DNA of 64,000 bases from Cellulomonas humilata. GTDB taxonomy: Bacteria; Actinomycetota; Actinomycetes; Actinomycetales; Cellulomonadaceae. The stretch spans positions 406,288 through 470,287 of the forward strand of contig NZ_JAUSVB010000004.1 in NCBI RefSeq assembly GCF_030814415.1, in the 5' to 3' direction. Below the pieces are notes generated by a model. It was not told the origin of the DNA, did no database searches, and saw only the letters and a program-made list of their open reading frames with translations. Below, in pieces: positions 58,437-64,000 of the stretch; the stretch's first letter is position 1, and every line of letters begins with the position of its first letter. A program made the translations under genes and the position numbers.

Positions 58437-59254
58437 GGGGCCACCTCGCCGTCCGCCAGCACGGCGTCCGTGATCGTCTCGACGGGCACCTGCACCGGGC
58501 CGGGGCCGTCCGACCGGGCGAGCCACAGGAAGAACTCGACGTTCCCGCTCGGTCCGGGCAGCGGGCTGCGGACCACGCCGCGCACCGCGAGACCGAGCTC
58601 GGCCGCAGCACGGGCCACGCCGACGACGGCGTCGACCCACAGCGCGGGGACGCGGACGACCCCGCCCGACCCGAGCCGCTCGCGCCCGACCTCGAACTGG
58701 GGCTTCACCATCACCAGCAGGTCGGCGTCGGGGCGTGCCACGGCAGCGAGCGCGGGGAGCACGAGGGTCAGCGAGATGAACGAGAGGTCCGCGACGACCA
58801 GGTCCGGCGCGGGGTCGACGTCTCCCGCGGTCAGCGTCCGGACGTTGACACCTTCCCGGACCTCCACGCGCGGGTCCTGGCGCAGCGCATCGACCAGCTG
58901 GTCGTGCCCCACGTCCACGGCGACGACCCTGGTGGCGCCCCGGCGCAGCAGCACGTCCGTAAAGCCCCCGGTGCTCGCGCCCGCGTCGAGGCACTGCCTA
59001 CCGGCGACGACCGGCCCGTCCGCGCCGAGCGCGTCGAGCGCGCCCGCCAGCTTGTGCCCGGCACGCGAGGCGTACTCGGGATCGGCGTCGTCCGCCTGGA
59101 CGGCGACCTGCCGCTCGTCCGTGACCTGCGCTGCACTGCGCGCCACCGCCGAGCCGTCGACGGTGACCCGGCCGGCCGCGATCAGCTCGCCGGCGTGGCG
59201 GCGCGACCGGGCCAGACCGCGACGCACCAGCTCCGTGTCGAGGCGTGTGGTCAC
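58433..59254 (-). CDS. tlyA: TlyA-type rRNA 2'-O-methyltransferase
   Basis: A 273-residue protein: S4 domain at 3-60 ('RLDTELVRRGLARSRRHAGELIAAGRVTVDG'), then 'YASRAGHKLAGALD' and a Rossmann methyltransferase ('CLDAGASTGGFTDVLLRRGA', 'LVVADLSFISL', 'VKPQFEVG'). In mycobacteria TlyA methylates 16S and 23S rRNA and gives capreomycin sensitivity. Position before nadK and recN is the mycobacterial order. Confidence 0.95.
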   Translation of the reverse strand: MTTRLDTELVRRGLARSRRHAGELIAAGRVTVDGSAVARSAAQVTDERQVAVQADDADPEYASRAGHKLAGALDALGADGPVVAGRQCLDAGASTGGFTDVLLRRGATRVVAVDVGHDQLVDALRQDPRVEVREGVNVRTLTAGDVDPAPDLVVADLSFISLTLVLPALAAVARPDADLLVMVKPQFEVGRERLGSGGVVRVPALWVDAVVGVARAAAELGLAVRGVVRSPLPGPSGNVEFFLWLARSDGPGPVQVPVETITDAVLADGEVAP

Positions 59255-59260
59255 CGCAGG

Positions 59261-59419
59261 TCAGCCCTCCGCGTCCGCGAGCCGGTCCTGGAGGGCGCCG
59301 TGGACCGCGTCGAACACCGCGACGTGGTCGCGCAACGGCTGGTCCTCGAGGCCGGTCAGTGCCGACAGTGCCTGGTCGACGGCGTCGTCCGACGTCGAGG
59401 TGATGTCCGTCTCGCTCAC
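59261..59419 (-). CDS. 52-residue acidic protein upstream of tlyA
   Basis: A short frame starting GTG with GGGAGG about 7 nt before it and ending 6 bp before tlyA. The product, 'VSETDITSTSDDAVDQALSA' at the start and 'HVAVFDAVHGALQDRLADAE' near the end, is acidic and helical, with no membrane segment. Similar small proteins stand between the HAD and tlyA genes in other actinobacteria (from memory), which supports it as a real gene. Function unknown. Confidence 0.75.
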   Translation of the reverse strand: MSETDITSTSDDAVDQALSALTGLEDQPLRDHVAVFDAVHGALQDRLADAEG

Positions 59420-59576
59420 TGCGCCGCCTCCCGACGTGGTCGTGTACCCGCACGGTCCGCGGATCGCTCACCGCCGGACCCGATGGGCACCGAGGCGCCA
59501 CGGGACGCGCCCACGCTACCTGGCGCGGCCCACAACAACCCGTCGCCACACACAGACTGGCACCCGGACGTCTCGG

Positions 59577-60617
59577 TCAGTCGTGGTCGAGGGTCGTCGC
59601 AAGCTCGGGGACCGACGTCGGGTCGAGCTCGACACCGGCATCGACCGCCGTCCACGCCGCCGCGCACGCGGCCCGCACGACGTCGACCTCGTCCTCGACG
59701 GACGACGGCGTCCCGCGACCGAGCTCGAGCCGGCCGTCGAGCACGCGAGCCGACGCACCGCGGACGGTCCACCAGCCCTCCGAGCCCTGCTGCGGCTCCG
59801 GGTGCGCGACGAGCAGCGACCGCAGGTCGGCCCCGATCAGGTGCGGACGCTCCCCCGGCACGGCGAGGACGTCGTCCCGCGCCGAGCTGACGCCCGTGAG
59901 CACGTGCAGACCGATGTAGCCGCCCGCACGCGCTCCGGCCAGGTCGGTGTCCAGACGGTCACCGATGACGAGCGTCTCGCGCGCCCCCACCCGCTCCACG
60001 GCCATGTCGTACATGGTCGGCGACGGCTTGCCCGCGCTGTCCGGCACCACACCCGTCGCCGCCCGTACGGCCCCGACGAGCGAGCCGTTCCCGGGCGCGA
60101 ACCCGCGCGCCGTCGGCAGGCTCAGGTCGAGGTTCGACGCCACGTGCCACGCCCCGCGTCCCACGGCGTACGCCGCCTCCGCCAGCTGCGGCCAGCCGAC
60201 CTCCGGGGCGAAGCCCTGCGCGACCGCCGCCGGATCGTCGTCGGCCGACTCCACGACCAGGTACCCGGCCGCGCGCACGGCCGTGACCAGGCCCGCACCA
60301 CCGACGACCAGCACCTTCGACCCGCGCGGCAGCCGCGTCAATAGCAGCTGCGCAGCCGCCTGCGCGGCCGTCATGACCTCCGACGGCTCCGCCGCGATGC
60401 CCAGCTCCGTGAGCTGGTCCGCGACCGACTCCGGCTCGCGCGACGCGTTGTTGGTGACGAACACCAGCCGCATGCCTCGCGCACGCGCCGACGTCAGCCC
60501 CTCGGCCGCGCCGTCGATCGGCTCGTGGCCGCGGTAGGCGACCCCGTCCAGGTCGACGAGCGCGAGGTCGAAACGGTCTGCGAGCGGCGTCTGCGAGCCG
60601 ACGAGACCGCCCGTCAC
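59577..60617 (-). CDS. NagD-like HAD phosphatase
   Basis: A 346-residue HAD-IIA hydrolase. The nucleophile motif is 'ALVDLDGVAYRGHEPI', motif II 'LVFVTNNASREP', the lysine region 'SAGKPSPTMYDMAV', and motif III 'LVIGDRLDTDLAGA'. The C-terminal 90 residues beyond the HAD fold are an extra domain. It matches the HAD protein beside tlyA in mycobacteria. Substrate unknown; phosphoglycolate or nucleotides are usual. GTG overlaps the TPR-gene stop. Confidence 0.9.
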   Translation of the reverse strand: MTGGLVGSQTPLADRFDLALVDLDGVAYRGHEPIDGAAEGLTSARARGMRLVFVTNNASREPESVADQLTELGIAAEPSEVMTAAQAAAQLLLTRLPRGSKVLVVGGAGLVTAVRAAGYLVVESADDDPAAVAQGFAPEVGWPQLAEAAYAVGRGAWHVASNLDLSLPTARGFAPGNGSLVGAVRAATGVVPDSAGKPSPTMYDMAVERVGARETLVIGDRLDTDLAGARAGGYIGLHVLTGVSSARDDVLAVPGERPHLIGADLRSLLVAHPEPQQGSEGWWTVRGASARVLDGRLELGRGTPSSVEDEVDVVRAACAAAWTAVDAGVELDPTSVPELATTLDHD

Positions 60618-63600
60618 CGACCGCCCTCCGCCTCGTCCGACCCGTTCGCCCCGGCCTCGGAGCCCTCGAGCGAGGCGCCCGCCTCATCGGCTTCCGACAC
60701 GTCGTCCACGCCGATCTCGTCGTCAGCGTCCGCCACGTCATCGACCTCGGTCACCACGTCGTCAGCGTCCGCCACGTCGTCAGCTTCCGCCACGTCGTCA
60801 GCTTCCGCCACGTCGCCGATCTCGGTCACCACGTCGTCCGCTTCCGCCACGACATCGGCCCCGATCACCGCGTCGGCGCTGCCGTCCGCGGCGCTGTCGC
60901 CATCCGCTCCGTCGGGAGCGTCGGCGTCGACGGCCTGGACGTCAGCCGCACGATCGACGAGGTCCGCGTCCTCGGCCGACAGGTCAGCATCGTCATCGGA
61001 GCCGTCACCGTCGTCGCGGGAGTCGTCATCGTCGTCGTCCGAGTCGTCATCGTCGTCGTCGTCGGAGCCGTCCGGCTCGTCATCCTCTGCGCGGTCGACG
61101 GCGTCGACACCCTCCTCGGGCGCCTCCTCGTCGTACTCGCCGTCGGCGTCGAACTCGCTCAGGTCGAACGAGACCACCTCGTCCTCCAGCTCGACGTCCC
61201 CGGCGGCCTCGTCGAGCTGCTCCTGCGTGTACGGCGCGAGCTCGGCGAGTGCGTCGGCGGACCGTCCGGCCGCCTCCAGCGCAGCCGCGCGCGCCTGAGC
61301 CACCCGGATCGCGACGACCCCGGTACCCGCTCGCACGGCGGGGGTCGACAGAGCGGCGACAGCAGCCTCGGCCTGGCCGAGGTCCAGGCGCGCGCCACTC
61401 ACGACCATCGCGAGCTCGATCTGCGCCTCGGCGTCGAGAGTCTCTGCCTCGGGCTCCTGAGCCAGCGCGAGCGCACGCTCGGGTCGACCGAGGCCGCGTT
61501 CGCAGTCGGCCATGATCGCCAGGTGCTCGGACGAGCCGTTCAGCCGTCGCACGGTGCGCAGCTCGCGCAGCGCCTCCGCGTAACGACCCGTGCGGTACGC
61601 GGCCAGACCGGCCGCCTCGCGCACGACGTCGACGCGCCCGGCCCGCCGGACCGCGGCCTGGGCGTGCTCGTACGCGAGCTCGGGCGCCACGTCGAGCAGC
61701 CGACCCACCATCACGAGGTGGCGGCCGACACCGTCCGCGTTGTCCTTGCTCAGCGTGCGCAGGCGCCCACGGACCGAGCGGTCGAGGTCGCTGAACACGA
61801 CCTCGTCCGGGATCTCAGGGGCGACGACGCGCTCGTCCTGCGGCGGACGCGTCAGCCGACGGTCGTCGCTCTCCCGACGGTCCGTGCCGGCACCGTGGCT
61901 CCGGCTCGAGCCGGAACGGTCGTCGCGGGACCCGCCGGACGGGGGTCGACGATCACCGGTCGCCGGGCGATCCGCCCGGTTGCCACCGGCTGCGGGCCGC
62001 GAGGAGCCGGTCCGCTCGCCACGGTCTGCCGACGACGGACGCTGACCGCTCGACGACGGTCGGTCGCTCGAGGGCCGCCGCTCGGTCGAGCTGCGCTCCC
62101 CGGACGGACGGCTGCCCTGGCTGGGCCGGTCGCCGAAGGAGCGACGGTCGCCCTCGCTCGGACGCCCCCCACCTGCACGGTCGCCGTAGGACGGTCGCTC
62201 GGCGCCGCGGCCGCGGTCGCCGCCGCCAGAGGGGCGGTCACCGTAGGACGGACGAGCGGCACCACGGTCGCGGTCGCCGCCGGACGCAGGGCGATCTCCG
62301 TAGCCGGAGCGCTCGCCCCCGGACCGGTCACCGTACGAGGGGCGGTCGCCCGAAGGACGGCCGCCACCCGACGGGCGGTTGCCGGACGACGACCTGTCGC
62401 CGCCGGACGGCCGGTCTCCGTACGACGGTCGGTCACCCGACGGGCGACCCGACCGGTCGCCATAGGTCGGCCGGTCACCGCTGGAGGATCGGTTGCCGTA
62501 CGACGGACGATCGCCGCCGCGGCCGCGATCGCCGCCACCGGACCGATCCCCGGTCGACGGGCGCTCACCACCCGAGGGGCGGTTGCCGTAGCCGGACCGC
62601 TCACCACCGGACCGGTCACCGTACGAAGGTCGGTCGCCACCGCGTCCGCGGTCCCCACCGCTCGAGCGGTCACCGTAGGAGGGGCGATCCCCGCCCGAGG
62701 GACGGTTGCCGTACGACGGACGATCGCCGCCAGAAGGACGGTCCCCGTACGACGGACGGTCACCACCGGGGCGGCCACCCGTCGTCGGACGGTCTCCGCC
62801 GCGGCCACGGTCGCCGCCACCCGACCGGTCGCCATAGGACGGACGATCGCCGGCGCCGCGGTTGCCGTAGGACGGACGCTCTCCACCGCCGGACCGGTCG
62901 CCGCCAGGGCGACTGCCGTAGGAGGGACGGTCTCCACCAGAACGGTTGCCGTACGACGGACGGTCGCCACGCCCACGGTCACCGGAGGCGGAACGGTCAC
63001 CGTACGAGGGACGGTCACCGGCTGACCGGTTGCCGTACGAGGGTCGGTCACCTGCGGGTCGGCTGCCATAGGACGGCCGGTCACCCGCAGGACGACTGCC
63101 GTACGAGGGGCGGTCGCCGGCAGGACGGTTCCCGTACGACGAGCGCTCGCCGCCGGACCGGTCTCCGTACGACGGACGCTCGGAGCCGCGACCCTGGTCG
63201 CGGCCGCCGCTGCGGTCGCCGTACGACGGACGCTCGCTCGACCTGCCGGCGCCGTAGCTGTTGCCACGGTCCCCGGAGGACGGACGCTCGCCACCACGGC
63301 CACGGTCACCAGCACCGCTGCGGTCGCCGTAGGCCGGTCGCTCGCTGCGCCCGTAGCCGGGGCGGTCGCCACCGGACCGGTTGCCGTAGGACGGCCGGTC
63401 GCCACCGGACGCAGGCCGGTCGCCGCCGCGCGAGTCACCAGCGCGGCCGGCGGACGACGGTCGGAAGCCGCGGTCGTCGCCGGGCGGGCGGCCACCGGAC
63501 GAGGGACGGTAGCCACGGTCGCCACCGGAGCCGTACGACGAACCCGACGCACGGCTACCGCCCTGCGCCGATCCGCCAGAGCGCGGTCGCCCGCTGCCCC

Positions 63601-63742
63601 CGGACGATCCGCCGCGGGGCGCTCCGCCACCGCCCTGCGATCCACGTGCCGAGCTGTTGTTGCCGTCGGGTCGACCTCGGTCCGCCCCACCCGACCGGCC
63701 ACGGCCGTCAGGTGTGCTCCCGGCACGATTCTCGCTGTTCAT
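60614..63742 (-). CDS. Giant Arg/Gly/Tyr-repeat, TPR-like, acidic-tail protein
   Basis: A 1042-residue three-part protein. Residues 1-638 are low complexity, Gly/Arg/Ser/Asp-rich, with about 20 copies of RPSYG followed by DR, NR or SR, and many DRGRG motifs. Residues about 649-845 are a helical TPR-like core ('GRHLVMVGRLLDVAPELAYE', 'AAYRTGRYAEALRELRTV', 'LAIMADCERGLGRPERAL'). From about 845 the tail is highly acidic, with two runs of 6-7 Asp and EADDVAEADDV repeats. TPR proteins with shorter disordered N-termini are known at this locus in other actinobacteria. The repeat region suggests RNA binding or condensate formation (inference). GAGGAGA precedes the ATG. Confidence 0.85.
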   Translation of the reverse strand: MNSENRAGSTPDGRGRSGGADRGRPDGNNSSARGSQGGGGAPRGGSSGGSGRPRSGGSAQGGSRASGSSYGSGGDRGYRPSSGGRPPGDDRGFRPSSAGRAGDSRGGDRPASGGDRPSYGNRSGGDRPGYGRSERPAYGDRSGAGDRGRGGERPSSGDRGNSYGAGRSSERPSYGDRSGGRDQGRGSERPSYGDRSGGERSSYGNRPAGDRPSYGSRPAGDRPSYGSRPAGDRPSYGNRSAGDRPSYGDRSASGDRGRGDRPSYGNRSGGDRPSYGSRPGGDRSGGGERPSYGNRGAGDRPSYGDRSGGGDRGRGGDRPTTGGRPGGDRPSYGDRPSGGDRPSYGNRPSGGDRPSYGDRSSGGDRGRGGDRPSYGDRSGGERSGYGNRPSGGERPSTGDRSGGGDRGRGGDRPSYGNRSSSGDRPTYGDRSGRPSGDRPSYGDRPSGGDRSSSGNRPSGGGRPSGDRPSYGDRSGGERSGYGDRPASGGDRDRGAARPSYGDRPSGGGDRGRGAERPSYGDRAGGGRPSEGDRRSFGDRPSQGSRPSGERSSTERRPSSDRPSSSGQRPSSADRGERTGSSRPAAGGNRADRPATGDRRPPSGGSRDDRSGSSRSHGAGTDRRESDDRRLTRPPQDERVVAPEIPDEVVFSDLDRSVRGRLRTLSKDNADGVGRHLVMVGRLLDVAPELAYEHAQAAVRRAGRVDVVREAAGLAAYRTGRYAEALRELRTVRRLNGSSEHLAIMADCERGLGRPERALALAQEPEAETLDAEAQIELAMVVSGARLDLGQAEAAVAALSTPAVRAGTGVVAIRVAQARAAALEAAGRSADALAELAPYTQEQLDEAAGDVELEDEVVSFDLSEFDADGEYDEEAPEEGVDAVDRAEDDEPDGSDDDDDDDSDDDDDDSRDDGDGSDDDADLSAEDADLVDRAADVQAVDADAPDGADGDSAADGSADAVIGADVVAEADDVVTEIGDVAEADDVAEADDVADADDVVTEVDDVADADDEIGVDDVSEADEAGASLEGSEAGANGSDEAEGGR
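60715..60850. repeat. Acidic-tail coding repeats (EADDV-type)
   Basis: Units of about 15-18 bp such as GTCAGCGTCCGCCACGTC recur in frame and encode repeated EADDV/DADDV peptides near the C-terminus of the protein at 60614-63742. Confidence 0.7.
62062..63420. repeat. In-frame repeat tract coding for RPSYG-type units
   Basis: Imperfect units of roughly 24-60 bp, each with a core like GACCGTCGTACGG or a close variant in either phase, coding for the RPSYG units. All copies stay in frame, and spacers also code for Gly/Ser/Arg, so it is a coding repeat and not a CRISPR. Confidence 0.85.
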
Positions 63743-63915
63743 CTGTGTGCTCTCCTCGTCGCGATCGACCGCCCCATCGTCTCATCCCCGGCTCCGGGTG
63801 CCGGACGGCAACCAGCGGGCCGCACCGACGATGCGGAACGGGGACGACACTGCAGTGATTCTTGGTAGTCAATACGCCCGACGTTGCGCGCACAAAACTC
63901 TGGTGGGGAAACAGA

Positions 63916-63943
63916 AAGAGCCACCCCCGTAGGGGTGGCTCTT
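63916..63943 (-). terminator. Terminator of the rRNA operon
   Basis: AAGAGCCACCCC pairs with GGGGTGGCTCTT around a 4-nt loop, 10 bp after the 5S rRNA end on the minus strand, with a T-rich tail (TTTCTGTTTCC). Confidence 0.92.
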
Positions 63944-63953
63944 CCTGAATGAT

Positions 63954-64000
63954 GTCCGGCGGCGTCCTACTCTCCCACACCCTGGCGAGTGCAGTACCAT
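63954..64000 (-). rRNA. rrf: 5S rRNA, 3' end (partial)
   Basis: The minus strand reads ATGGTACTGCACTCGCCAGG, then the helix IV/V end and GGACGCCGCCGGAC, the conserved 3' part of bacterial 5S rRNA. The gene continues past the right edge, so an rRNA operon runs leftward into the window. Confidence 0.95.

Noticed and set aside
61523..63025. A 500-codon rightward frame with Val/Thr/Arg/Ala-rich repeats
   Set aside because: Repeats come from the antisense of the RPSYG tract. The leftward frame has the ribosome site, TPR-like core and full length.
62062..63420. CRISPR-like regular repeats
   Set aside because: Units vary in length, stay in frame, and the 'spacers' code for the same amino acid mixture; no cas genes in the window.

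Overview
The window is high-GC DNA (by eye about 70-75% G+C) from an actinobacterium, most like Cellulomonas or a relative in the Micrococcales. Pointers are an imuA'-imuB-dnaE2 mutasome behind an actinobacterial LexA box, GlgM/GlgC glycogen genes, a fabG-inhA type fabI pair, a sufRBDCSUT operon, a steA-steB-recN-nadK-tlyA block in the order known from mycobacteria, a GH10 xylanase, and many leaderless-type start sites. Genus is inference. It reads as ordinary chromosome; I saw no insertion sequence, prophage, integrase or CRISPR array. One rRNA operon enters from the right edge.

Layout: 1-1780 end of an ArsR-like regulator, tRNA-Leu(GAG) and an AI-2E family permease. 1784-8125 the SOS-type translesion operon, leftward. 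8258-12385 rightward housekeeping singles, including a class II Fic protein. 12349-15715 a leftward MFS / intracellular GH10 xylanase / TrmH unit. 15747-20176 a TetR-controlled heterodimeric ABC exporter. 20245-22786 an NfeD-stomatin pair and a lone ABC ATPase. 22864-26236 an unknown gene, glgM and divergent glgC. 26282-31815 serB-DUF4037, the fabG-fabI-sixA unit, and a DUF3099 / zinc-type small protein / SURF1 unit. 31812-36529 an ABC-F protein, the bioYMN biotin transporter and a metallopeptidase. 36604-37046 a terminator-flanked gene for a tiny secreted protein. 37059-43834 the suf iron-sulfur operon, leftward, facing an ABC transporter-ctaA group across a perfect SufR-type operator. 46730-48573 a DrrAB-like exporter. 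48613-63742 a long leftward block: repeat/TPR protein, HAD phosphatase, 52-residue protein, tlyA, nadK, recN, steA, steB, PNPT-like protein, MurJ-like flippase, pyrG, NUDIX. 63916-64000 the rRNA operon terminator and the 3' end of 5S rRNA.

Themes: tight translational coupling (ATGA, GTGA or TGATG overlaps at about twenty junctions), and a TANNNT hexamer ending 6-8 nt before the start codon of some fifteen genes, the signature of leaderless transcripts. The most unusual object is the 1042-residue protein at 60614-63742: about 640 residues of Arg/Gly/Ser/Tyr repeats, a helical TPR-like core, and a roughly 200-residue acidic tail. No wholly new multi-gene system could be shown; the best leads are this protein, the small two-cysteine secreted protein, the envelope block with a degenerate MraY-like member, and the Fic protein with a Cys/His tail.
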